A DNA stretch of 64,000 nt. It comes from Mesorhizobium sp. B2-4-3. Its GTDB lineage: Bacteria > Pseudomonadota > Alphaproteobacteria > Rhizobiales > Rhizobiaceae. The notes beneath the pieces were generated by a model. It searched no databases and was not told where the DNA came from. It was given only the letters and a program-made list of their open reading frames with translations. Positions 9,212-18,194 of the stretch are shown one piece after another. The position numbers were made by a program, and so were the translations under genes. The stretch's first letter is position 1. Every line of letters starts with the position of its first letter. The stretch is from NCBI RefSeq assembly GCF_006442815.1, contig NZ_VFVL01000008.1, positions 124,001 through 188,000 on the forward strand, read 5' to 3'.

Positions 9212-12200
9212 TCACGCTGCCGTGAGTCGGGCAAGGGCGTCATCCATGGCGGGGGCGGGCAGCTCGATCAGGCGCGGCGCCTCGGTGAACAGCAGCGCGG
9301 CCGTCACCTCGCGGCCGGGATAGAGCGGCTGGAGCAGCGCCCGGTAGAGCGCAAGCTGCAGCACATAGGCGGGCGGCACCTGCGCCAGGTTCCCGGGCGC
9401 CGGCCGGTTGGCCTTGTAGTCGACGATCGACACTTTCTCCGGGGTTACAGCCAGCCTGTCGATCTTGCCGGAGATCGAACGCAATTTGCCCTTCACCTCG
9501 AGGCTGCCCATCACCGCGACTTCCGCGCGCGAGGATTGCGAGAACAACGCCGCGAAATGATTGTCGGACAGGATCGACAGCACCGCCTCCAGCGCCCGGT
9601 CGCGCTCGCTTTCCGGCCAATCGACACCGGCGCGTGCCAGATAGCGCTCCGCCGCGCCCCGCCTTTCAGCTTCGGCGATCCCAGGCAGCACCTGCAGCAA
9701 TTTGTGCAGGGCCAGGCCCCGCATCACCGCAAAGCCGGGCTCGGCGGCGGCATCGAGCACCGGCGAGCGTGTGTCGGGCGCGGCGTCTTTCGCCTCGTCG
9801 ATCAGCGCCGAGGCGCCGGAAGGCGAAAGTGGCCGCGGCAGCTCCTCATAGGGCGGCAGCGGCCGGAACAGGCCGTCCGGCAATGGCGCGGTATGCTCGA
9901 ACAACCCCGCCTTGTCGACGCCGGTCGGCGCCACCGGCGGCAATTTGGTCATGTGGAAGCGGTGCACGGCCACATCGGTCGTTGCAGGATGCCGGCGCTC
10001 CTCGCTTTCCGGCGCACCAAGCAACGCGCGGCTGACGATCGAATGCCAGGTGCCGGGGCTGGGCTGACGCTTGCCGTGATAGCCGCAGACGATCAGCCGG
10101 TCCTCGGCGCGCGTCATGCCGACATAGAGCAGCCGCCGGTATTCGTCGTCCGCCAGTTCGCGCGCCCGGATCGAAGCCGCCTTCGAGACGCCGTTGGCGA
10201 CATCGCTGGCCGAGCGCCACAGATAACCCTTGCCCCTCCACTGCGTCCCCGAGCTTTCGAACGGCATGAGCCGCGGCAGATGCTGGTCGCTGAACGGCGC
10301 CGAGCCGCCATCGACCAGGAAAACCACCGGCGCCTCCAGGCCCTTGGCGGCGTGCACGGTCATGACGCGGACCTCGTCGCGCGTCTGGTCCATCTCGCGC
10401 TTGATCTCGGGACCGGCATTTTCCAGCGTAGAGAGGAAGGATTCCAACCCAGGCAGGCCGGTGCGTTCCTCGGCCAGGCAGAAACTCAGGAATTCGTCCA
10501 GGATGTCGCCGGCTTCGGGCCCCAGCCGCGCCGTCATCTTGCGGCGCAGGCCGTCACGCGCCAGCACCGCGGCATAGAATTCGAACACCGGCTTGAAGGC
10601 AACTTCGCTCGCCCACTCATCGAGCCGGCTAACGACAGCGGTGAGCGCGACATCTTCCGCCGCATGCTGCCGCAGCGAAGCGATCAGCGACTGGCCTTTC
10701 GGCCTCGAGCCAGCGAATACCAGCAACGCCTCCTCGGAGACCTCGAAGATCGGACTGCGCAGCACCGCGGCCAAGGAAAGATCGTCTTCCGGCTGGATCA
10801 GGAAATGTCCGAGCGCGATCAGGTCCTGAACGGCGATATGGCCGGGCAGGCTCAGCCTGTCGGCGCCGGCGACCGGGATCTGCCGGTTCTTCAGGCTACG
10901 CGACAGCGCATGGACGAAGCGGTCGCGCTTGCGCACCAGGACGAGGATGTCGCCGGCGGTCAGTTTCCTGCCCTTGCCTTCGATCGCCTCGCCGCTGCGC
11001 AGCCAGTTCTGGATGGTCGTAGCGACATGCTCGGCCACCCGCACGGCCGGCGCGCTGGCATGGTTGACCGGCAAGGTCCAATCGTCGGGCTCCTCGACCG
11101 CATCAGTGCCGATCGAAGGCCACACCTCGACATAGCCCGGCGCGTCATTGCGGATCGCCTTGTGGCTGAGCGGATCGGGATCGTGGCTGATGCCGCGCCT
11201 GACGCCCGGTTCCGCGAAGACGCGGTCGACCGCGGCAAGCACGTCGTCGCTCGAACGGAACGACCAGGTGAGCTTGAGATTGGCGAAGGCGGCTTCGGCG
11301 TCGCGCACGCGTCCGGCGAACAACAGCCGGCTTTCGGCGAAGGAATCGGGTGCCGCGCCCTGGAAGGAGTAGATCGACTGCTTCTCGTCGCCCACGGCAA
11401 AGATCGTGCGCGTGACTGTCTCGCGCTGGCCGAGCCCGGCAAAGAACTCTTCCGTCAGCTTCTTCACCACCTCCCACTGGTCGGGGCTGGTGTCCTGCGC
11501 CTCGTCAAGCAGGATGTGGTCGATGCCCTGGTCGAGCTTGAACTGCACCCAGGGGCCGGCATCCGGCCGCGACAAGAGGCTGACGGTGCGGGTGATGAGG
11601 TCGTTGAAGTCGAGGAAACCCCGCCCGCGCTTCAACTGCTCATAGCGCGCGATCAGCCAGCCGGCGACGGTGAGCGCCGCCGCTGTCCCTTCCAGCATGC
11701 GGAACAGCGCCAGCCGGTCGGTTACCTCGAGGATCGCCTTGGCCGCGGCCAGATAGCGATCGGCCAAGTCCGGCAGCCGGTCGACCAGCGCCTTCTTGAA
11801 GATCTTGGGCGGCTCATAGGGGTCGCCGTCGGCCTTCAGGAAGGCCTTTGCCAGGAGCCGCAGCCGCCGGATCGGGTCGGTTTCGGCGAATGCGCCGCGT
11901 GCATAGGGGATGACGTTGTTCAGCACCTGCCGCGCGTCGGCGGTTTCGGCGGCCTGCGCGAATTCGGCGAATTGGCGGGGCGCGAAGCCAGGCAGCGGCC
12001 ACAGCGAAGCGGCGATGTCCTCGGCCGTCTGTCCGGGCCTGAAACCGAATTCGGCGAACAGCGGCCGGAAGTCCCGATCCCTGCCGAGCTTGGCGATGAA
12101 ATCGCGCAGCTCGCCGCGCTTGCCGACGATTTCAGAAAGCAGCGTATCGAGCCCGAACTCGCCGCCGCGCTCTAGCACGGTGGCAAAGGCTTCCGCCAGG

Positions 12201-12724
12201 CCTTCGACACCAGCGCCCGCCCCCGAAATCATGTCTCGACGGGCGTCGCCAAACAGTGAGGCCTCCATCTGCGGATCGAGCATCTCGAAATGCGCCGGGA
12301 TGTTGGCTTCGAGCGGGAACTGGTGCAGCACGGATTCGCAGAAGGCGTGGATGGTCTGGATCTTCAGCCCGCCCGGCGTCTCGAGTGCCTCGGCGAACAA
12401 TCGCCGCGCGCGCCGCATCGTGTCGCGGTCGGCGCCGCGGCCGTCCAGCGCCGCGATCCGCACGCCAAGTTCCGCATCGGGTAGCGCCGTCCATTCCGAC
12501 AGGGTCGAGAACACGCGGTTCGACATGTTGGCGGCGGCGGCCCGCGTATAGGTGAGGCACAGGACCTTCGACGGGTCGGTGCCGTTGAGCAGGAGCCGGA
12601 TGACGCGCTGCGCCAGCACATGCGTCTTGCCCGAGCCTGCATTGGCCGACACCCAGGCGGAGTAGGCGGGATCGGAAGCGCGCGCCTGGCTGGCCGCGGT
12701 ATCGGAGGGGATCGGATACTTCAT
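9212..12724 (-). CDS. addA: Double-strand break repair helicase-nuclease AddA
   Basis: The UvrD-type helicase and nuclease subunit of AddAB, the alphaproteobacterial counterpart of RecBCD. The protein has 1170 residues. Walker A is GSGKT at residues 30-34. Later helicase motifs include [27 protein letters not shown] and [13 protein letters not shown]. The C-terminal nuclease motif is VSIVDYKAN. The ATG at 12724 overlaps the addB stop (ATGA), so an upstream ATG at 12763 is rejected. addB-addA form a coupled operon behind the murU-like and tsaE-amgK genes. Confidence 0.96.
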   Translation of the reverse strand: MKYPIPSDTAASQARASDPAYSAWVSANAGSGKTHVLAQRVIRLLLNGTDPSKVLCLTYTRAAAANMSNRVFSTLSEWTALPDAELGVRIAALDGRGADRDTMRRARRLFAEALETPGGLKIQTIHAFCESVLHQFPLEANIPAHFEMLDPQMEASLFGDARRDMISGAGAGVEGLAEAFATVLERGGEFGLDTLLSEIVGKRGELRDFIAKLGRDRDFRPLFAEFGFRPGQTAEDIAASLWPLPGFAPRQFAEFAQAAETADARQVLNNVIPYARGAFAETDPIRRLRLLAKAFLKADGDPYEPPKIFKKALVDRLPDLADRYLAAAKAILEVTDRLALFRMLEGTAAALTVAGWLIARYEQLKRGRGFLDFNDLITRTVSLLSRPDAGPWVQFKLDQGIDHILLDEAQDTSPDQWEVVKKLTEEFFAGLGQRETVTRTIFAVGDEKQSIYSFQGAAPDSFAESRLLFAGRVRDAEAAFANLKLTWSFRSSDDVLAAVDRVFAEPGVRRGISHDPDPLSHKAIRNDAPGYVEVWPSIGTDAVEEPDDWTLPVNHASAPAVRVAEHVATTIQNWLRSGEAIEGKGRKLTAGDILVLVRKRDRFVHALSRSLKNRQIPVAGADRLSLPGHIAVQDLIALGHFLIQPEDDLSLAAVLRSPIFEVSEEALLVFAGSRPKGQSLIASLRQHAAEDVALTAVVSRLDEWASEVAFKPVFEFYAAVLARDGLRRKMTARLGPEAGDILDEFLSFCLAEERTGLPGLESFLSTLENAGPEIKREMDQTRDEVRVMTVHAAKGLEAPVVFLVDGGSAPFSDQHLPRLMPFESSGTQWRGKGYLWRSASDVANGVSKAASIRARELADDEYRRLLYVGMTRAEDRLIVCGYHGKRQPSPGTWHSIVSRALLGAPESEERRHPATTDVAVHRFHMTKLPPVAPTGVDKAGLFEHTAPLPDGLFRPLPPYEELPRPLSPSGASALIDEAKDAAPDTRSPVLDAAAEPGFAVMRGLALHKLLQVLPGIAEAERRGAAERYLARAGVDWPESERDRALEAVLSILSDNHFAALFSQSSRAEVAVMGSLEVKGKLRSISGKIDRLAVTPEKVSIVDYKANRPAPGNLAQVPPAYVLQLALYRALLQPLYPGREVTAALLFTEAPRLIELPAPAMDDALARLTAA

Positions 12725-15700
12725 CCCTCCGCCTCCTCCTCGCTGGCGCCGCCGGCCGACCATTCCAGCACACGCGCCAGATGGTCGTAGTCGCCATCGG
12801 CTTCGCCTTCGCGGAACGGCAGCGCGCGCGACAGATAGCCGGTTGTCGGGTCGGCATAGTGGAAGAGCAGCCGTTCCAGCCGTGCCCAGGCTTCCTCGGA
12901 GAGGTCGTTGGCGGTGCGGGGCTTGCGGTTGTATTCGAGGATCGATTCCTCGAACACCTCGCCATTCGGCTTCAGCCGTACGAAGGCGAGTTGCGAGGGC
13001 TCGCGAATGCCGAGTTCCTTGAAGGCGCCGCGCCTCAGCAAGGCGCCTTCAAGCGCAAGCTGCGGCGACAGCAGCGTGTGCGCCTGCGCTTTCGAGGGCG
13101 AGGAGCCGGTCTTGTAGTCGAGGATGTCGGCCATGCCGCCAGCAAGCAGGTCGACGCGGTCGGCATAGCCGGACAGCGTCACGCCGGTGCGGCCGACCAC
13201 CGTTTTGTCGGCGCGTTCCTCGGCATAGCGCCTCGCCACCGCATCGGCGCGACCATGCTCCCATTCAATGATGTTTTCGGCGAGCTTTTCGAAGCGCGGC
13301 CACCAGATAGCCTCGATATCCGGCGGAAGCTTTGCCTCGGCAAAGCAGAGACGGCCGGCTTCGATGAGGCTTTGCAGCGCGTTTGGTGCCCGGGGGTCTT
13401 CGACGCGGCGCGAAAACAAATGCAGGATTTCGTGGAACAGCGTGCCGCGCTCGGCGGCGCCCGGATCGCGGATCAAAGGTTCCAGCGGCATCAGGTTGAG
13501 AATCCGCCTGGCATAGACCGCGTAAGGGTCGCGACGCAAAGTCTCGATCTCGGTGACCGAGAAATGCTGCGGGCGCATGCTGAGCGGCGGCTTCGGTTGC
13601 GGGCGGGGGGCAAAATCCTTCTTCTCGCCGGCATCGAGCGCGCGCGCCCAGGTAAGCAGCGCGTCGCCGCGGCCGCGCAGTGCTGCTGCCGGCTCCTTGC
13701 CGATGAAGGTCAGGATGCGCTGCAGCCAGCGCGACGGCACCGCCGGCGCGTCGCCCGAGCGCGCCGACCGCGTCAGCACGACTGCAGCGGCACCCGTCGC
13801 CATCTGGAAGTCATGCGCGGCAAGGCCGATGCGCCGTTCCGGCGGCTCGAGATCGATGCCGGTCTTCATCAGCCGCGACATGAAGCGGTCGCTCTCGGGC
13901 TTGCGCGGCCAGACACCTTCATTGAGTCCGCCGATGACCAGCGTGTCGACGTTCTGCAATCGGGCTTCCAGCGCGCCCCAGATGGCGATGTTGCGGTCGG
14001 TGCCTTGCGCCGGCTTGACCGTCTCCGGCGCGATCAGCGCCTCCATCACGTCGGGCCATTCCGAAGCGGCGAAGGTGAAGGGCGAGGACGCCGCCACCAG
14101 TCCGCGCAACAGCTCGGCGAGTTTCTCGCCGGCGTCGCCGGCATAGAGTTCCGCCAGACCGCCATCGGCCGCGCGGCCCAGATCCTCCAGCGCGACAACG
14201 CTGGCGCGCGTCAGCGTCGCGATGTCGGCGTCGTTCTCGTCGCGGATCGCGGTGAGCGGCAGGAGTGAATTGGTAAGACGGCTAAGCATTCCGCGCGCCT
14301 GCTCAATGCCGCGCACGGTCAGGCGCGAAAACCAGAAGGGCTGCCTTGTGTCGCTGCTCAGCTCCGCCAGCCGTGCCTCGAAAAGCGCGCCGAGCGACGC
14401 GACATCGGGGCGGCCCGTGCCGCCGCGCAGCGCCACCAGCTCGACGAGTTCGGCCGCCTTGCGCACGGCTTGGCGTTCGAGGCCGAGCCCAAGCAGCGGA
14501 TGCTTGAGCAATGACAGCAGGCTTACCGGATCGCCGGGCCGGAAGGCGGCGCTCAGCGCGAGCCGAAGCAGGCTGGCGGCCGGCGTGTTGACGAGCGGCG
14601 CGCCGCCGGAATCGTCGGCGACGACGCCGAAACGCAGGAGTTCGGCCGAAACCCGCCGCGCCAGCGCCCGGTCGCCGGTGACGAGCGCCGCGCGCTTGCC
14701 CGACGTCTCCACGGCGCGCTTCAGCGCGATGGCGATTGCCGCTGCCTCGTCGCGTTCGTTCGCCGCTTCCACCAGGGTCACGCCGCCAAGCGCCTGTTCG
14801 ATGTCGTGTGCCGTGAAGCGCGGCCGCGTCTCGGTCCAGTACTCGGTGGTTTCGGCCGGCCGCAGCGCCTCGCCGACAAGGGCCGCGCGCAACGCGAGCG
14901 GCGGTGGCGCGGCGACGATATCCTCGACGTCGCGGCGCGAAATGCCGATGCCGCCGATCAGCTTGGCGAGGCCGTATTGCGGATGGCCGAGCGTTGCCGG
15001 GCGCGCGCCGGGCGCCGTGATCGCCGCGAAGGATGCGTCGTCCAGCTCGCGGTCGAGCCCAGGCAGCACGACGGCGCCGTTGGGCAGTCCGGCGATGACG
15101 CCAAGCAGTTCGGCCGTGGCGGGGATCGAGCCGGTCGACCCTGCGGCGATCACCGGTCCGGCCGGCGGATTGCGCTTCAGCCGCGTTGCCTCCAGCCGGA
15201 TCAGGGCGCTGCGATGCGCGGCCGGATTGGAGCGGTCGCGCTCCTTGAGCAGTTCCGGCCAGTTGTCGGTGACGATCCCGAGGAAATCCAGCGTCACCTG
15301 CCACCAGCCGGCAAGATTGCCGGTCACCAGCGTCGCGAGCTTCGCCCAATCCGTGCCTTCGGTCTCGATCTCGTCCATCAGCCGGGCGAGGTCGCGCGCC
15401 AGCCAGATGGCGTCGGTGGCCGAGGTCGGCACGATGAATTCCTCGTTGAACCGCTCTCGCACATGCGCCGGCAGGCTTTCCTTCCAGGCGCGCACCAGCG
15501 GCGCCAGCAACAACAGCCGCTCCTGCGCGGCGATCGGCGGCGCGAGCTCGATGGCCGGCGCCGCCTCGGCGTCGAAGTCGGCCTCGTCCTCGTCGAATTC
15601 GCCGAGCGGCCGCACCGTCGGCAGGATGGCCGAGCATTTTCCGAGAATATCGACGAAAGCCCCGCGCAGCGCCCGCGCCGCACGGCGCGTCGGCACATAG

Positions 15701-15840
15701 ATGGTGGCGTCGGCGAGCGCCAGCGGATCGCCATCGAAGCGGAAGCCGGGGATCAGGCGCCCGTCGAGCAACGCCTCCGCCAGCGTCGGCAGGAACGGCG
15801 CTCCGGACGGGATGGAAAGGACGCGGCGCGCGCCGCTCAT
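12721..15840 (-). CDS. addB: Double-strand break repair protein AddB
   Basis: Partner of AddA; a 1039-residue inactivated-helicase-like protein with a C-terminal RecB-type nuclease. The nuclease motif is visible as DILDYKTGSSPSKAQ in the last 150 residues. The N-terminus (VLSIPSGAPFLPTLAEALL) is the typical alphaproteobacterial start. The cysteines that hold an iron-sulfur cluster in Bacillus AddB are not apparent around the nuclease domain, as in other alphaproteobacterial AddB. Translationally coupled to addA. Confidence 0.95.
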   Translation of the reverse strand: MSGARRVLSIPSGAPFLPTLAEALLDGRLIPGFRFDGDPLALADATIYVPTRRAARALRGAFVDILGKCSAILPTVRPLGEFDEDEADFDAEAAPAIELAPPIAAQERLLLLAPLVRAWKESLPAHVRERFNEEFIVPTSATDAIWLARDLARLMDEIETEGTDWAKLATLVTGNLAGWWQVTLDFLGIVTDNWPELLKERDRSNPAAHRSALIRLEATRLKRNPPAGPVIAAGSTGSIPATAELLGVIAGLPNGAVVLPGLDRELDDASFAAITAPGARPATLGHPQYGLAKLIGGIGISRRDVEDIVAAPPPLALRAALVGEALRPAETTEYWTETRPRFTAHDIEQALGGVTLVEAANERDEAAAIAIALKRAVETSGKRAALVTGDRALARRVSAELLRFGVVADDSGGAPLVNTPAASLLRLALSAAFRPGDPVSLLSLLKHPLLGLGLERQAVRKAAELVELVALRGGTGRPDVASLGALFEARLAELSSDTRQPFWFSRLTVRGIEQARGMLSRLTNSLLPLTAIRDENDADIATLTRASVVALEDLGRAADGGLAELYAGDAGEKLAELLRGLVAASSPFTFAASEWPDVMEALIAPETVKPAQGTDRNIAIWGALEARLQNVDTLVIGGLNEGVWPRKPESDRFMSRLMKTGIDLEPPERRIGLAAHDFQMATGAAAVVLTRSARSGDAPAVPSRWLQRILTFIGKEPAAALRGRGDALLTWARALDAGEKKDFAPRPQPKPPLSMRPQHFSVTEIETLRRDPYAVYARRILNLMPLEPLIRDPGAAERGTLFHEILHLFSRRVEDPRAPNALQSLIEAGRLCFAEAKLPPDIEAIWWPRFEKLAENIIEWEHGRADAVARRYAEERADKTVVGRTGVTLSGYADRVDLLAGGMADILDYKTGSSPSKAQAHTLLSPQLALEGALLRRGAFKELGIREPSQLAFVRLKPNGEVFEESILEYNRKPRTANDLSEEAWARLERLLFHYADPTTGYLSRALPFREGEADGDYDHLARVLEWSAGGASEEEAEG

Positions 15841-15847
15841 ACCGCAT

Positions 15848-15955
15848 TAGATCGCCGTGCGCCCTTTTGGGCGCACCAAGGACGATCTAACCTTTTGAAT
15901 CTACGCATCGTGCTTTCCGAAAATCGAACCCGATTTTCGGTCCGATGCGGTAGCG
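15848..15955. repeat. Mosaic palindromic repeat running into the murU 3' end
   Basis: AGATCG...GTGCGCCC (about 15848-15863) pairs with GGGCGCAC...CGATCT (about 15868-15889). A second hairpin, CCGAAAATCG...CGATTTTCGG (about 15917-15940), is flanked by GCATCG and CGATGC. The second hairpin lies inside the last codons of the murU-like gene, so the repeat supplies that protein's C-terminus and its stop codon. Confidence 0.6.
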
Positions 15956-16677
15956 AGCGCGCCGGCGACGGCTGCCTCTGCCGCCGGAATCGCGTCCGGC
16001 GTGCCGACGGTGATCCAGCGTCCGTTCATCTTCATGCCGAACAGGCGCCCAGTGGCGATCGCCTTGTCGAAATAGACGTTGAGCGAATGCGAGCCTGTGG
16101 GCGCGTCCTTGAAGATGCGCGGATGGATGATCGCAGCACCCGCATAGATCAACCCGGTCGGATCACCCTTCGAGCGCCGTAGAGTTCCATCGGAGGCAAC
16201 AAGGAAATCGGTGCCGACGCAATGCCCGGTCGCTGAGTCGAGATCGGTAAGCATCAGCAGAATATCCATTCTGGCGGCGTCCCATGCAAGGGCAAGGCGC
16301 TCGAGGCTGGGCTGGCCGCTGTCGATCCAGAACGTGTCGGCATTGATGATGTAGAAGGGCTCGCCACCCAGAAGCGGCAGCGCGTTGACGATACCGCCAG
16401 CCGATTCCAGCAGCGCCTCGCGCTCGTCGGAGATGACGATCTTCGGTGCGCGCCTATGGGCGACATGGGCGACGACCTGCTCGGGCAGATAGTGCACGTT
16501 GACGACGGCCTTGGCGACGCCGGCAGCTTCCAGACTGTCCAGCCCCCAGTCGAGCAAGGTCTTGCCGGCGATCGTCACCAAAGGCTTGGGCATCGTGTCG
16601 GTAATCGGCCGCATACGCTTGCCAAGCCCGGCCGCCAGCACCATCGCGGTCTTCGGCGTCATGGTTGGGGGCTTCAT
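15901..16677 (-). CDS. murU: Nucleotidyltransferase, probable MurNAc-1-phosphate uridylyltransferase
   Basis: A 258-residue sugar-1-phosphate nucleotidyltransferase. The signature LAAGLGKRMRPITDTMPKPL is at the N-terminus, and NADTFW provides the metal-binding Asp. It may make UDP-MurNAc from MurNAc-1-P in cell-wall recycling. That assignment rests on the adjacent AmgK-like kinase, the pairing known from Pseudomonas MurU/AmgK; mannose-1-phosphate guanylyltransferase is the alternative. The start ATG overlaps the upstream stop (ATGA). The last about 16 residues (after ALATA) are encoded by a repeat element and are unlikely to be conserved. Confidence 0.75.
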   Translation of the reverse strand: MKPPTMTPKTAMVLAAGLGKRMRPITDTMPKPLVTIAGKTLLDWGLDSLEAAGVAKAVVNVHYLPEQVVAHVAHRRAPKIVISDEREALLESAGGIVNALPLLGGEPFYIINADTFWIDSGQPSLERLALAWDAARMDILLMLTDLDSATGHCVGTDFLVASDGTLRRSKGDPTGLIYAGAAIIHPRIFKDAPTGSHSLNVYFDKAIATGRLFGMKMNGRWITVGTPDAIPAAEAAVAGALATASDRKSGSIFGKHDA

Positions 16678-18185
16678 GGAACCCGTTCCTCGAGCAGGCC
16701 GTGGGCCATGTAGAAATCCTTAAGGCCGGCAAGCGCCGGATGCGCCAGCGCCCGCCTCAGATAATCGCGGATGCGCGGCAGGTGCTTCAGATAGTAAGGC
16801 TTGCCGTCGCGCTTTTCGAGCCGCACGAAGATGCCGAGGATCTTCGAATTGCGCTGCGCGGCCATCATCGCATAGGCCTCGGCGAAGCCGGCCTCGTCGA
16901 AAGCGCCGGCGCCGCGCCGCGCCGCGACATAAGCAGCGACCGTCCGCCGCTCGATCGCGGGCGAAACGGTGACGCGCGCATCCATGGCCAAAGAAGCCAC
17001 GTCATAGGCCGCGGGCCCGATCAGCGCATCCTGCACATCGACGATGCCGAGCCGGTCGAGGCCGGCGCGCTCGGCCCGCCAGATGATGTTGGGCGAATGG
17101 AAATCGCGCAGCATCAGCGTGTATTCGCTGCCTGCCAGGCGATCGAGAAGCGCGTTCCATACCTTGTGGTAGCCTGCCCGCAACTCGTCGTTTGCCGGTT
17201 CGCCGGTGATCCATGGCACATACCAGTCGACCAAAAGGTCGGCTTCGATCAGCATAGCCTCCCGGTCGAAGGGCGGCACGTCATGGAATGCGCCCGGCGC
17301 CGCTTCCATGCGCGTGGGCCAGGTCTTGCCATGCATCATGGCCAGCAGCTCGGCCGCCGCCTCGTAGCGTTGGGCGATGGGCTTGCCGTCGCGACCGAGG
17401 AAACCTTCCGAGCCGAGATGCTCGATGAGCAGAAAACCCTGGTCGAGATCCTGGGCATGGATCGCCGGCACGCTGACGCCGGCGGCATAGAGCGCCCGGT
17501 CGATGGCGACGAAGGCGGTGACGGACTGGGCCGTATGGGCGATCACCGCATAGGGCTTGCCGTCGCGCACCGGCGGCCCGAGCACCAGCCGCGGCGAGTT
17601 CATCAGCACGCGCGGCGCCTCGCCGGCCAACGAGACGATTTCGTAGGAGCGGGCGGAGGCGTCGCCGACGAAATGGCGGCGGCTGGCTTCGCCCCATCCG
17701 GCCGAGGCCAGGAAATCGCGCATCGCCAGCGATCGCGCCACGCGATCATGGACCGGCCCGTTTCCGGACAGCCTTGCCACGCGGCCCTCGCCATGTTCGG
17801 CAAGCTCGACCCACAGCGCGTTTTGCGGCAAGCGGTCTGCGGCCCGTTCCGGCCATTCGATGAGCGCAGTGCCCTGCGTCAGCGCGTCGTCGAGGCCGAG
17901 CTCGTCGAGCTCGTCCGGTGAGGACAGCCGATAAAGGTCGAAATGATGCACCGGGACGCGCGTCTCGTAGCTCTGCACCAGGGTGAAGGTCGGGCTCGGC
18001 ACTTCGAGGCCGGTATCGTCGGCAAGCGCGCGGATCAGCGCGCGGGCCAGCGTCGACTTGCCGGCGCCGAGATCGCCTTTCAGCGCGATCGCATCACCGG
18101 CGCGCAACGCCATGGCGAGATCCTCGCCAAGCCTTGCCGTTGCCACCTCGTCGGCGAGAAAACGTTCCAGCACCGTTCCTGCCAT
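16674..18185 (-). CDS. tsaE: TsaE / AmgK-like phosphotransferase fusion
   Basis: A 503-residue two-domain protein. Residues 1-150 are TsaE, the ATPase of the tRNA t6A37 threonylcarbamoyl complex, with Walker A GDLGAGKST near 37-45, SPTFTLVQSY and HFDLYRL. Residues about 165-503 are an aminoglycoside-phosphotransferase-fold kinase with the catalytic loop LRDFHSPNIIW and the metal motif GIVDVQDALIGPAAYD, like AmgK, which phosphorylates MurNAc/GlcNAc at C1. The fusion occurs elsewhere in Rhizobiales. It starts 9 bases after divL and overlaps the murU-like gene, giving an operon that joins tRNA modification and wall recycling. Confidence 0.9.
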   Translation of the reverse strand: MAGTVLERFLADEVATARLGEDLAMALRAGDAIALKGDLGAGKSTLARALIRALADDTGLEVPSPTFTLVQSYETRVPVHHFDLYRLSSPDELDELGLDDALTQGTALIEWPERAADRLPQNALWVELAEHGEGRVARLSGNGPVHDRVARSLAMRDFLASAGWGEASRRHFVGDASARSYEIVSLAGEAPRVLMNSPRLVLGPPVRDGKPYAVIAHTAQSVTAFVAIDRALYAAGVSVPAIHAQDLDQGFLLIEHLGSEGFLGRDGKPIAQRYEAAAELLAMMHGKTWPTRMEAAPGAFHDVPPFDREAMLIEADLLVDWYVPWITGEPANDELRAGYHKVWNALLDRLAGSEYTLMLRDFHSPNIIWRAERAGLDRLGIVDVQDALIGPAAYDVASLAMDARVTVSPAIERRTVAAYVAARRGAGAFDEAGFAEAYAMMAAQRNSKILGIFVRLEKRDGKPYYLKHLPRIRDYLRRALAHPALAGLKDFYMAHGLLEERVP

Positions 18186-18194
18186 CGGGCCGCG

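Noticed and set aside
9209..12175. A 988-codon open frame on the plus strand
   Set aside because: It is the antisense shadow of addA. Its translation is Arg/Gln/Gly-rich without domain motifs, while the minus strand has full helicase-nuclease motifs.
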